Below, one piece after another: positions 6,179-16,100 of a stretch of DNA of 64,000 nucleotides. This DNA is from Jidongwangia harbinensis (GTDB lineage Bacteria > Actinomycetota > Actinomycetes > Mycobacteriales > Micromonosporaceae): NCBI RefSeq assembly GCF_020216025.1, contig NZ_JAIWNC010000022.1:124001-188000 (forward strand), in the 5' to 3' direction. Position numbers and translations under genes: made by a program. Every line of letters begins with the position of its first letter. Within the stretch, counting starts at the first letter, position 1. The notes beneath the pieces are model-generated. The model did no database searches, was not told the DNA's origin, and saw nothing but the letters and a program-made list of their open reading frames with translations.

Positions 6179-7253
6179 GCCAGCGCAGCTTCGCCACCCG
6201 GCCCTGCTCGCCGGACGCCCAGCAGGACCGGTCCGGCGCGCAGACGACCGCATCGAAGCTGCCGGCGTCGAACCGCTGCCAGGTGTGCCCGCCGTCGCGG
6301 CTGAGGTCGCTGCCGGTGGGGCCCACGGTCAGCGCCAGCGGTCCGCGGCCCACCCAGTCCGCCCCGGACCGGTACGCGCCCGGCACGCCGGCCGACGTGG
6401 TCCAGGTGCGCCCGCCGTCGCGGCTGGTCGCGCTGCCCTGCGGCGCGGTCTCCGGAACCGCGTAGTCGCCGCCCACCGCGATCCCGTGCCGCGGGTCGCG
6501 GAAGGCCAGGCTGTAGATCCCGGCGCTGGGGCCGCTCGGCACCGGGGAGTCGGTGACCCGCCAGGTGCGCCCGCCGTCCGCGGTGGCGAACACCCGCGCC
6601 CGTTCGCCGCCGCCGGTGGCGAACCAGGCCCGGCCGGCGCCGCCCCGGTCCGCGGTGACCAGGCAGGTGCCGCTGGCCGCGAACGCGAACTCGCCGGGCA
6701 GCGCGTCCGGCATGCCGGCGGTCGGCTGCACCCGCCAGGTCCGCCCGCCGTCGGGCGTGGCGAGGATGCGGAACTTGCCGCCCACCGGATCGGACAGGGC
6801 CAGACCGTGCCGGCGGTCGGTGAACGCGAGGCAGTCGTAGAACGCGGCCGGGTCGGTGTTGCGGAACGTCTCGGTCCAGGTGCGGCCGCCGTCCGCGGTG
6901 GCGTAGAGCCGGGACTGGTCGCCCTCGCCGATGGTCAGCGCCACCGCGTGCCGGGCGTCGAACGCCTCGATGTCGCGGAACTGCAGCTCCGCCGTGCCCG
7001 GCGGGTCGACCCGCTGCCAGGTGCGGCCACCGTCCACAGTGCGCAGGATGGTGCCGGCGGACCCGGCGACCCACGCCACCCGGTCGTCGACCGGTGCGAG
7101 GCCACGGAACCGGGCGGTGACCCCGGTGTCGGTCACCTGCCACGACGGCTCGCGGCCGTCGGTGATCTCGCGGCTGCCGGCGGCGAAGCCGCCCGACGTG
7201 GCGAGGATCAGCATTCCCAGTGCGGCGGCGGAAACGGTACGCAGCGACCTCAT
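6159..7253 (-). CDS. Secreted protein with BNR/Ycf48-like beta-propeller repeats
   Basis: 364 aa. A signal peptide is visible (MRSLRTVSAAALGMLILATSGGFAAG). The rest is built of about seven repeats carrying the Asp-box pattern DGGRTW / DGGHTW (for example TVDGGRTWQRV, TADGGRTWTET, TPDGGRTWRV, SRDGGRTWTT, SRDGGHTWQRF), which marks sialidase-like or Ycf48-like propellers. No sialidase catalytic arginines or FRIP motif are recognisable, so this is more likely an extracellular binding or assembly protein than an enzyme. Translation ends 20 bp inside the convergent response regulator gene. A GNAT gene lies 11 bp upstream on the same strand. Confidence 0.75.
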   Translation of the reverse strand: MRSLRTVSAAALGMLILATSGGFAAGSREITDGREPSWQVTDTGVTARFRGLAPVDDRVAWVAGSAGTILRTVDGGRTWQRVDPPGTAELQFRDIEAFDARHAVALTIGEGDQSRLYATADGGRTWTETFRNTDPAAFYDCLAFTDRRHGLALSDPVGGKFRILATPDGGRTWRVQPTAGMPDALPGEFAFAASGTCLVTADRGGAGRAWFATGGGERARVFATADGGRTWRVTDSPVPSGPSAGIYSLAFRDPRHGIAVGGDYAVPETAPQGSATSRDGGRTWTTSAGVPGAYRSGADWVGRGPLALTVGPTGSDLSRDGGHTWQRFDAGSFDAVVCAPDRSCWASGEQGRVAKLRWLRNSGT

Positions 7254-7264
7254 GGTGCGGGAAC

Positions 7265-7702
7265 TTACCGGACCCCGCCGACATCGGCAGCCGTTGATCG
7301 GCCGGTCAGCCGCAGGACCCCGGCCGCGGTCGGCCGGAAGCCGCACCGGTCCAGGTAGAACGTGCTCAGATGGTCCTCGAAGTCGACGTGCAGCCAGGCG
7401 CACCCGGCGGCCGTCACGTCCGCGACCGCGGCCCGCACCAGGCCGGTGCCGACGCCCCGGTGCTGCCAGCCGGGGTCGACCGCGGTGTCCAGCAGGAAGG
7501 CGTGCTCGCCGCCGTCCCAGCAGACCTGGACGAAGCCGATCAGCCGCCCGGCGTCGCGGGCGCCGATCCAGGTGAGCGCGTGCCGGTCCAGCCGCGCCGC
7601 CCAGGGCGTCACCCGCTGCGCGTCACCGCCGAACGCCCGGGCGTGCAGATCGGACAGTTCCTCGTCGTCGACCGGGAAGCGGGACACATAGTCGATCGGC
7701 AT
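7265..7702 (-). CDS. GNAT family N-acetyltransferase
   Basis: 145 aa single-domain GNAT. The acetyl-CoA binding loop is seen as VDPGWQHRGVGTGLVRAAV, preceded by the strand LIGFVQVCWDGGEHAFLLDTAV and followed by LHVDFEDHLSTFYLDRCGF, a normal GNAT order. Start at ATG 7702 (MPIDYVSRFP). It is probably in one unit with the propeller-protein gene 11 bp downstream. The acceptor molecule is unknown. Confidence 0.8.
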   Translation of the reverse strand: MPIDYVSRFPVDDEELSDLHARAFGGDAQRVTPWAARLDRHALTWIGARDAGRLIGFVQVCWDGGEHAFLLDTAVDPGWQHRGVGTGLVRAAVADVTAAGCAWLHVDFEDHLSTFYLDRCGFRPTAAGVLRLTGRSTAADVGGVR

Positions 7703-8023
7703 CCGCCCACGGTAGGCGATCCGGCCCGGCGCGCAGCTTGCCCGGTATGCGGCCTTGGACCGGCGAGATCTAGCGCCTCCAAGGTCTGCCGCGCACCGCA
7801 GGTTTTGAGCGCGGCGGTTCCGGGGCGTCGCCGTGGCCCACGCCGGCTGACCCACCCACGGTCCGGGGCCGCCGCCGGACTGCTGCGCGAGGTCCGACGG
7901 GAGCGGGTCGGCGTACCCCGGGATCTGTCTTCCGGCGATCGGCCGGCCGCGTCCGGTTCCTGACCGAATTCTGGTTCAGGACGGCCCGATCCTGCCGATG
8001 ACCCGGGGCCGAGGAGGCGATTG
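7703..8023. other. Non-coding gap between GNAT and the micropeptide/GGDEF genes
   Basis: About 320 bp with no convincing gene. It holds the promoters for both directions. The only structure I noticed is an imperfect palindrome around 7957-7982 (TCCTGACC..GAATTC..GGTTCAGGA), which could be a hairpin or operator. Confidence 0.4.
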
Positions 8024-8110
8024 ATGCGGGTCCGCAACGGCATGACTGTGGTCGTCAGCGTGGTGTTGGTGCCGGTCGCGGCGCTCGCCGTGCCGGTGGG
8101 GTGCCGATGA
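8024..8110 (+). CDS. 28-aa hydrophobic micropeptide coupled to the GGDEF gene
   Basis: ATG 8024 is preceded by a perfect Shine-Dalgarno sequence (GAGGAGG, 8011-8017, 6-nt spacing), better than anything available for the next gene. The product starts MRVRNGMTVVVSVVLV and is one short basic end plus a single hydrophobic segment, ending in Cys-Arg. Its stop TGA overlaps the ATG of the GGDEF gene (ATGA at 8107-8110). It may be a leader peptide that couples translation, or a small membrane partner of the cyclase. Confidence 0.5.
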   Translation: MRVRNGMTVVVSVVLVPVAALAVPVGCR

Positions 8111-8901
8111 TCGCGGCGGTGGTGCTAGGCGTGCTGGCCGTCGGCGTGGCCGGCATCCTGCTGCTCGGTCGCCGTACCCGGTTTCGCCGGCGCCGGCCCG
8201 ACCAGCGGCCCGGCCAGCGGCCTGACCAGCGGCCTGACCAGCGGCCTGACCAGCGGCCTGACCAGCGGCCTGACCAGCGGCCTGACCAGCAGCCCGACCA
8301 GCGGCCCGACCAGCGGCCCGACCAGCGGCCCGACCAGCGGCCCGGCCAGCGGGCCGATCTGTCGGCCGGCCAGCGGGCCGACCCGCGGTTCGGGGAGCCG
8401 CTCGACCAGAAGGCGCAGCTCGACCCGCTCACCGGCCTGCCCAACCGCCGGCGCATGCATGACGCGCTCGGCTCGACGCTGGCCCGGGACGCGGTCGCGG
8501 TGCTCTTCGTCGACCTGGACGGGTTCAAGCCGGTGAACGACGCGCACGGCCACGAGGTCGGCGACGAGTTGTTGCGCCAGGTCGCGGCCCGGCTCAGCGC
8601 CTGCGTCCGGGAGCAGGACGTGCTCTCCCGGGTCGGCGGCGACGAGTTCGTGGTGCTGATGCCGGGCGTGGCGACGGCGGCGGACGCGGAGTCGATGATG
8701 TACCGGGTGCGGGACGCGCTCTTCGCGCCGTTCACCGTGCACGGGCGCCGCATCCGGATCGGCGCCAGCGTCGGCGTACACCTGGCTCCCTCGGACAGCG
8801 ACCCGGACCAGGCCCTGCGCGCCGCCGACGAGGCGATGTACGAGGCGAAGCGGCAGGGCGGGGATCGCCGGACCGGCGGCCGGCACCGCGCCGATCCCTG
8901 A
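8107..8901 (+). CDS. Membrane-anchored GGDEF diguanylate cyclase with DQRP repeat linker
   Basis: 264 aa. One N-terminal membrane segment (residues 2-21), a basic stop-transfer (GRRTRFRRRRP), a linker of about 13 DQRP/GQRP units, then a GGDEF domain (residues ~103-255) with DPLTGLPNRR, FVDLDGFKPVND and the intact catalytic motif VGGDEFVVL. It should make cyclic di-GMP. A possible I-site is not clear: no RxxD stands at the usual place 5 residues before GGDEF (EQDVLSRVGGDEF). No partner EAL domain. Start at ATG 8107, coupled to the upstream micropeptide; GTG 8101 is an alternative. Confidence 0.85.
   Translation: MIAAVVLGVLAVGVAGILLLGRRTRFRRRRPDQRPGQRPDQRPDQRPDQRPDQRPDQRPDQQPDQRPDQRPDQRPDQRPGQRADLSAGQRADPRFGEPLDQKAQLDPLTGLPNRRRMHDALGSTLARDAVAVLFVDLDGFKPVNDAHGHEVGDELLRQVAARLSACVREQDVLSRVGGDEFVVLMPGVATAADAESMMYRVRDALFAPFTVHGRRIRIGASVGVHLAPSDSDPDQALRAADEAMYEAKRQGGDRRTGGRHRADP
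8195..8350 (+). repeat. 12-bp coding tandem repeat (about 13 units)
   Basis: Units of CGGCC(T/C)GACCAG encode RPDQ. Runs of identical T-variants (8219-8289) and of identical C-variants (8293-8349) show recent block-wise slippage, so the linker length is likely to vary between strains. Confidence 0.9.
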
Positions 8902-8934
8902 CCCGTCGCCCTTGTGCCGGGCGGCCGGGCGGAC

Positions 8935-8957
8935 TAACGTACAACCACATGGTTGTA
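8935..8957 (+). promoter_or_regulatory. -10 box and perfect palindrome over the start of the arsR-type gene
   Basis: TAACGT (8935-8940) stands 8 nt before ATG 8949, which suggests a leaderless mRNA. Overlapping it is a perfect 8-2-8 palindrome, TACAACCA-CA-TGGTTGTA (8940-8957), which contains the start codon. This is the type of site bound by ArsR-family repressors, so autorepression is likely. Confidence 0.7.
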
Positions 8958-9290
8958 GGTGACGCGGAGGCGGACCGGATCTTCCACGCCCTCGCGGACG
9001 CCACCCGGCGGGACATCGTCGCCCGGGTGATCCGCGAGGAGCAGTCCGTCTCCGGGCTGGCGCGGCACTACGCCATGAGTTTCGCGGCGGTGCAGAAGCA
9101 CGTCGCGGTGCTGGAGCGGGCGGCGCTGGTCACCAAGGTGCGGCGCGGCCGGGAGCAGGTCGTGCACGCCGACCTCACCGCGGTGCGCCAGGTGGCCCGG
9201 CTGCTGGACGCGTACGAGAAGTTGTGGCGGCACCGCGCCCGGAGCATCGAGCAACTGCTGTCCGAAGACCGAGAAGGGGACGAATCATGA
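8949..9290 (+). CDS. ArsR-family transcriptional repressor
   Basis: 113 aa winged-helix protein: FHALADATRRDIVARVI, recognition region SVSGLARHYAMSFAAVQKHVAVLERAALV, then the wing with RGREQVVHADLTAVRQVARLL. No metal-binding CVCD-type motif, so it belongs to the group that pairs with an SRPBCC/AHSA1 protein. Its stop overlaps that gene (ATGA at 9287-9290). It probably represses its own operon by the palindrome at 8940-8957. Confidence 0.9.
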   Translation: MVVGDAEADRIFHALADATRRDIVARVIREEQSVSGLARHYAMSFAAVQKHVAVLERAALVTKVRRGREQVVHADLTAVRQVARLLDAYEKLWRHRARSIEQLLSEDREGDES

Positions 9291-9769
9291 CCGTGGTGAG
9301 TGCGCACAAGGACGTCGAGGCGGGGACCATGACGTTCGTCGCCGAGTTCGACGCGAGCGTCGAGCGGGTGTGGGAGGTGTGGCAGGACCCGCGCCGGCTG
9401 GAGCGGTGGTGGGGTCCGCCGACCTGGCCGGCCACGTTCGAGCGGCACGACTTCGTGGTCGGCGGCCAGTCCCGGTACTCCATGACCGGGCCGGCCGGGG
9501 AGAAGGCGCGCGGCTGGTGGACGGTCACCGCGATCGAGGCGCCGCACCGGCTGGCGTTCGACGACGGCTGTGCCGGTGACGACGGCGAGCCGCTGGACAC
9601 GATGCGGGCCTCGCACACCGTGGTCACCATCGAGGCGACCGGCACCGGCGCCCGGATGACCGCGGTCTCCATGTTCGACAGCGCCGAGCAGCTGGAGCAG
9701 GTGGTCGAGCGGGGCGCCGAGGAGGGCATGCGGCTCGCCATGGGCCAGATCGACGAGGTGCTCGCCTAG
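9287..9769 (+). CDS. SRPBCC (AHSA1-type) protein
   Basis: 160 aa START-like domain with the typical beginning (FVAEFDASVERVWEVWQDPRRLERWWGPPTWPATF) and ending (MFDSAEQLEQVVERGAEEGMRLAMGQIDEVLA). These proteins bind hydrophobic ligands in a cavity; ArsR-SRPBCC pairs are widespread and the inducing ligand is mostly unknown. Translationally coupled to the repressor by a 4-bp overlap. Confidence 0.88.
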   Translation: MTVVSAHKDVEAGTMTFVAEFDASVERVWEVWQDPRRLERWWGPPTWPATFERHDFVVGGQSRYSMTGPAGEKARGWWTVTAIEAPHRLAFDDGCAGDDGEPLDTMRASHTVVTIEATGTGARMTAVSMFDSAEQLEQVVERGAEEGMRLAMGQIDEVLA

Positions 9770-9940
9770 GCCGACACCTGGACCTCGCCTCGCTCCGGCC
9801 CCCATTTCGAAGCACGCCCAACACTGAAACATTCTCATTTATCGATCAGCCTGTTAGCGTCACCTTACGCAGTCAGCCGGTCGCGGAGCGCCAGGTCGAC
9901 ACGATGGCCTGCGCCCGCGGCCACGTCGTGGGAGGCGCAG

Positions 9941-11140
<1,200 letters not shown>

Positions 11141-11154
11141 GGCCGAGCGCCTGC

Positions 11155-12003
11155 TCAGGTGCGCCAGGAGTGCTCCGGCGCGTACCCGAGCAGGCGCTTC
11201 GCCTTGTCGATGCCGAGCAGCGTCTCGTGCTCGCCGAGCGGCCGGATCACCGGCACGTCCGGGAAGTACTCGGCGGCCAGGGCGCCGCTGGACTTCTCCA
11301 TCACGGTGTCCGCGTTCGCGATGATGAAGACCTCCACGCCGGTGCCGTCGTACCCCAGCGCCCGGCGCACCGCCTGGGCGCCGTCGCGGGCGTCGATGTA
11401 GCCCCACAGGTTCCAGATCCGCCGGCGCGGATCCTCCTGGAACGACGGGAACGCCGCGTAGTCGCCGGGCTCCATCACATTGGAGAACCGCAGCCCGATC
11501 ATGGTGAGCGCCGGGTTCCACCGGCAGAACTGCGCCGCCATCTGCTCTTCCAGATGCTTGACCAGGGAGTACGTCGATTCGGGGCGGGCCGGATATTCCT
11601 CGTCCACCGGCAGGTACGGCGGCGGCGTGTCGAACGGCAGACCCAGCACCGTCTCGCTGGACGCCCACACCACCCGGGTGATGCCGGCCGTCCGGGCCGC
11701 CGCGAACACGTGGTAGGTGGCCGTGGCGTTGTTCGCGAACGTGGCCGCGTTCGCGGTGACGCCGGGCGCCGGGATGGCGGCCAGGTGCACCACCGCGTCG
11801 AACGCGCCCGGACCCTCGTCGATGTCGGTCAGCGCGTCCACCACCTGCCCGTAGTCGGTGAGGTCGATACGGACGAAGCGGCCTTGTGGCCGCGGCGGCG
11901 GCGCCACGTCCAGGTTCACCACCTCGTGGCCGTGGGCCAGCAGGTCGGCCACCACTGCCCGCCCCAGCTTGCCGCTGCCCCCGGTGACCGCGATCCGGCT
12001 CAT
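11155..12003 (-). CDS. NAD-dependent epimerase/dehydratase (extended SDR)
   Basis: 282 aa. N-terminal nucleotide-binding motif GGSGKLG (8-14), HLAAIP in the middle and catalytic YSLVK (Tyr-x-x-x-Lys), as in UDP-sugar epimerases and related uronate dehydrogenases. The C-terminus (RLLGYAPEHSWRT) is the substrate-side end typical of this group. Divergent from the LigD-type polymerase gene with only 38 bp between starts. The substrate is unknown. Confidence 0.82.
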   Translation of the reverse strand: MSRIAVTGGSGKLGRAVVADLLAHGHEVVNLDVAPPPRPQGRFVRIDLTDYGQVVDALTDIDEGPGAFDAVVHLAAIPAPGVTANAATFANNATATYHVFAAARTAGITRVVWASSETVLGLPFDTPPPYLPVDEEYPARPESTYSLVKHLEEQMAAQFCRWNPALTMIGLRFSNVMEPGDYAAFPSFQEDPRRRIWNLWGYIDARDGAQAVRRALGYDGTGVEVFIIANADTVMEKSSGALAAEYFPDVPVIRPLGEHETLLGIDKAKRLLGYAPEHSWRT

Positions 12004-12029
12004 CTGTGCCTCCTCGGTGATCAGAACGC

Positions 12030-12035
12030 TAGGTT
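12030..12035 (+). promoter_or_regulatory. -10 box of a leaderless gene
   Basis: TAGGTT lies 6 nt before ATG 12042, leaving no room for a ribosome binding site; the mRNA probably starts at the A of the start codon. Confidence 0.5.
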
Positions 12036-12041
12036 GAGAGC

Positions 12042-13001
12042 ATGGCCGCCAAGAGTCCCTCGGTGGAGGTAGACGCCGGGAACCACACCGTCCGGGTCTC
12101 GAATCCGGACCGGGTCTACTTTCCCGCGCTCGGGCTGACCAAGCTCGACCTGGTCCACTACTACCTGGCGGTCGGCGACGGCATCGTCCGGGCGCTGCGC
12201 GAACGGCCGTGCATGCTGCACCGCTTCCCGGACGGGCTGAGCGGTGACAAGGTGCACCAGAAGCGGGTGCCGCACGGCGCCCCGCCGTGGCTGCAGACCG
12301 TGCGGGTGACGTTCCCCCGGTACAACCGGCACGCCGACGAACTCTGCGTGACCCAGGTGGCGGACGTGATCTGGGCGGTGCAGATGTCGACCGTCGAGTT
12401 CCACCCGTGGAACTCGCGCCGCGCCGACACCGAGAAGCCGGACGAGTGGCGCATCGACCTGGACCCGATGCCGGAGTGCCCGTTCGACCGGGTACGCCGG
12501 GTGGCCGGCGTCGCCCGCGAGGTGCTCGACGACCTGGGCATCACCGGCTACCCGAAGACCTCCGGCGGCAAGGGACTGCACGTCTACGTGCGGATCGCGC
12601 CGGAGTGGGGATTCGGCGACGTGCGCCGGGCCGCGCTGGCGTTCGCCCGGGAGGTGGAGCGGCGCGCCCCCGAGGACGTGACCACCACCTGGTGGCGGCG
12701 CGACCGTGACCCGGAGGCACTGTTCATCGACTACAACCAGAACGCCCGGGACCACACCATCGCGAGCGCGTACTCGGTGCGCGGGGTGCCCGAGGCCACC
12801 GTGTCCACACCGGTCACCTGGGACGAGGTCGCCGACGTGGACCCGCGTGACTTCACCGTGCGGACGGTGCCGGAACGCTTCGCGCGGCTGGGCGACCTGC
12901 ACGCCGGCATCGACGACACCGCGTACCGGCTGGACACGCTCCTACAGTGGGCGGAACGGGACGAACGGTCCGGTCTGGAAGGTCCGGCCGACGCGGAGTA
13001 G
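12042..13001 (+). CDS. LigD-type DNA polymerase/primase domain protein
   Basis: 319 aa, the size of a free-standing PolDom of the archaeo-eukaryotic primase superfamily, as found in non-homologous end joining. Begins with the typical VRVSNPDRVYFPALGLTKLDLVHYYL, then HQKRVPHGAP, the metal-binding DLDP (DEWRIDLDPMP), the SGGKGLHVYVRI loop and DYNQNARDHTIASAYSVR. There is no ligase or nuclease domain in this protein and no Ku gene in the window. It probably fills gaps at broken ends, with rNTP preference typical of the family. Likely leaderless. Confidence 0.9.
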   Translation: MAAKSPSVEVDAGNHTVRVSNPDRVYFPALGLTKLDLVHYYLAVGDGIVRALRERPCMLHRFPDGLSGDKVHQKRVPHGAPPWLQTVRVTFPRYNRHADELCVTQVADVIWAVQMSTVEFHPWNSRRADTEKPDEWRIDLDPMPECPFDRVRRVAGVAREVLDDLGITGYPKTSGGKGLHVYVRIAPEWGFGDVRRAALAFAREVERRAPEDVTTTWWRRDRDPEALFIDYNQNARDHTIASAYSVRGVPEATVSTPVTWDEVADVDPRDFTVRTVPERFARLGDLHAGIDDTAYRLDTLLQWAERDERSGLEGPADAE

Positions 13002-13123
13002 CTGTCCACATCGCGCCATGTCCGCTGTGCGGCACCGCGGAACACTTCCGCCGACACGTGGAGCCTCCAGAATGCCTGCAACGCCCGCCACCCCTCGGGC
13101 GCGCACGCGAAGGAGCCCCACCC

Positions 13124-16100
13124 ATGCGACCGCTGCGCCGTACCGCCGGTGTGCTTGCCGCCGTCCTGACCGCACCCGGCCTCGCCCTCGCCGGCTCCCC
13201 GCCGGCCGCCGCCGCGCCCGCGGCGCCGCCCGCGCCGCCGACCCGGGCGGTCACACTGATCACCGGCGACGTCGTGGAACTCACCGCCGCCGGGGACCGG
13301 ACCGCTGCCACGGTACGGCCGGCGCCGGGCCGGGACGGCGTCACGTTCCACACGCTGGAGTCGGACGACGGCCTGCGGGTGCTGCCCAGCGACGTGGTGC
13401 CGCTGCTCCACGCGGGCCGGCTGGACGCCGACCTGTTCGACGTCGAACGGCTGCTCGCCGACGGCTACGGCGACGCCACCACGCCGACGCTGCCGCTGAT
13501 CGTGCAGGGCGGCGCGGCCGGGCTGCGGGTGCAGCGCACCGGCGAACGCCGGCTGCCCAGCCTGGACGCGGTCGCGTTCCGGGCCGGCAAGGAGTCGCTG
13601 GCCGGGTTCTGGCAGAGCCGCGCCGGAATGCGGGCCGCCGACGCCGGGCGGATCTGGCTGGACGGCCGGGTCCGCCCGGTGCTGGACCGCAGCACCGCGC
13701 AGATCGGCGCGCCCACCGCCTGGCAGGCCGGGCTCGACGGACGCGGCGTCACGGTCGCCGTGCTGGACACCGGCGTCGACCAGACCCACCCCGACCTGGT
13801 CGGGCGGGTGACCGAGGCGCGCAACTTCAGCGAGAGCGCGGACGCGGTGGACCGGCACGGCCACGGCACCCACGTGGCGTCCACGGTGGCCGGCACCGGA
13901 GCCGCCTCCGCCGGTCGCCGCAAGGGCGTCGCCCCCGGCGCCGGGCTGCTCGTCGGGAAGGTGCTGGACGACAGCGGCTCCGGCTACGAGTCGTCGATCG
14001 TCGAGGGCATGCAGTGGGCCGCGGACGCCGGCGCCCGGGTGGTCAACCTGAGCCTCGGCGGCGACGCCACCGACGGCACCGACCCGATGAGCGCCGCCCT
14101 CAACGACATCAGCGCCCGCACCGGCACGTTGTTCGTGGTGGCGGCCGGCAACGCCGGCGGCGCCGCCTCCACGGTGGGCTCGCCGGGCACCGCGGACGCC
14201 GCGCTCACCGTCGGCGCGGTCGACCGCGCCGAGCGGATCGCCGGCTTCTCCAGCCGCGGCCCGCGGCTCGGCGACCTCGGACTCAAGCCGGAGATCACCG
14301 CGCCGGGCGTGGGCATCGTGGCGGCCCGCGCGGCCGGCACCGCGATGGGCGACCCGGTCGACGCCCGCTACACCGCGGCGAACGGCACCTCGATGGCCAC
14401 CCCGCACGTGGCCGGGGCGGCTGCCGTCCTGGCCCAGCAACACCCGGACTGGACCGCGGCACAGCTGAAGAACGCGCTGGTGAGCACGGTCCGGACGGCC
14501 CCCGGAACGGACGTGTACGCGCAGGGCGCGGGCCGGGTCGACGTGGCCCGCGCGGTCACCCAGACGGTGACCGGCTCCGGCACCGTGGACTTCGGCGTGC
14601 ACCACGTCGGCGAGACGCCGGCCGTGCACACCCGCACGGTCACCTACACCAACGCCGGTGCCTCGCCGGTGACGCTGACGCTGGACGTACCGGCCGCGGT
14701 CACCGTGGCGTCCCGGACCGTCACGGTGCCGGCCGGCGGGACCGCGGACGTACCGGTCACGCTGGACCTCACCCGGATCGACCCGGGACCGCATACCGGC
14801 TGGCTCCGCGCCACCGCGGGCGACACCGTGGTCACCACCGCGGTCGCCGCGACGTACGACCCGCCGCAGTACACCGTGACCGTGCGGGCGGTGGACCGGA
14901 ACGGCCGGCCCACCATGGTGCCGGTGCTCGCGCTGCACGGCGACGACCGCCGCTCCGACGTGCTCGGCTGGGTCGGCGACGGCGCCGTCACGTACCGGGT
15001 GCTGGCCGGCGACTACCTGCTGCACGCGCTGGTCGACGGCGGATCGCAGGAAGAGGTCACCCTGGTCACCAACCCGGAGCTGCGGGTGGACCGGGACATC
15101 GAGGTGCTGCTGGACGCACGGACCGGCACGCCGATCCGGATCGAGACGCCGCGGCCGGCCGAGCAGCGCGCCATCCTCAGCTACTACGTGCACCGGGTCA
15201 CCGGCAGCGGCCGGGAGATCGCTCACGGCGTCATGCACTTCAGCACGGTCCGCGAGGTCAACGTGACGCCGACGAAACGGGTCCGCGAGGGCACCTTCGA
15301 GTTCTCCTCGCGCTGGCAGCTGGAGGCGCCGATGGTACGGGCCGTGGTGCCCGGCGTGCCCGGACCGCACCGGATCAACCTGCACGGGCACTCGCCCGCC
15401 TACACCGGCACCCGCCAGTTCCCGCTGACCGTGTGGGGGACCGGCGACGTGCGCGGCACCGCGGTGCTGCTGCCGCCCGACCCGGACACCGACGAGCGGA
15501 CCCGGATCGCCGAGGCCGCCGCGGCCGGTGCCGCCGCGGTGCTGGCGGTACGCCCGGCCGACTGGTCCCCGTGGACCGTGTGGCGCCCGGACGGCGACCG
15601 GCTGCCGGTCCCGGCCGTGGTGGTCGGGTACGCCGACGGGAACCGCCTGCTCGCCCGCGCCGCCCGCCCGGGCGCATCGATCGCGCTCACCCTCACCACG
15701 TCCAGCCCCTACCTCTACGACGTGATCCAGGTGTCCCGCAATCGGGTCCCCGAGCGCATCGAGCACCGGGTGACCCCGGAGAACACCATGCGGATCACCT
15801 CCCGGTATGCGCACAACGGCGGCTTCGACTGGATCCGCGAGCAGCGCTTCGGCTGGCGCCCCTGGCAGGAGTACGCCTGGAACGACACCGTCCGGGCGGT
15901 GCGGACGCCGTCCGTCCGCCAGGAATGGGTGTCCGCCGGGGACTCGGTGTGGCAGCACCGGGTGCACCCCGCGTACCCCTGGGGTGATGGCATGCTGCAG
16001 TCCGGCCTGACCCACGTCCCGCAGAGCTACCGGCCCGGGCAGAGCCGGGAGGCGTGGGCCGAGCCGGTGGTGCGCCCGGCCACCCCGGACGGCTTCTCCT

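Noticed and set aside
6159..7253. Sialidase
   Set aside because: Asp boxes are present but the catalytic Arg triad, Tyr and FRIP motif are not.
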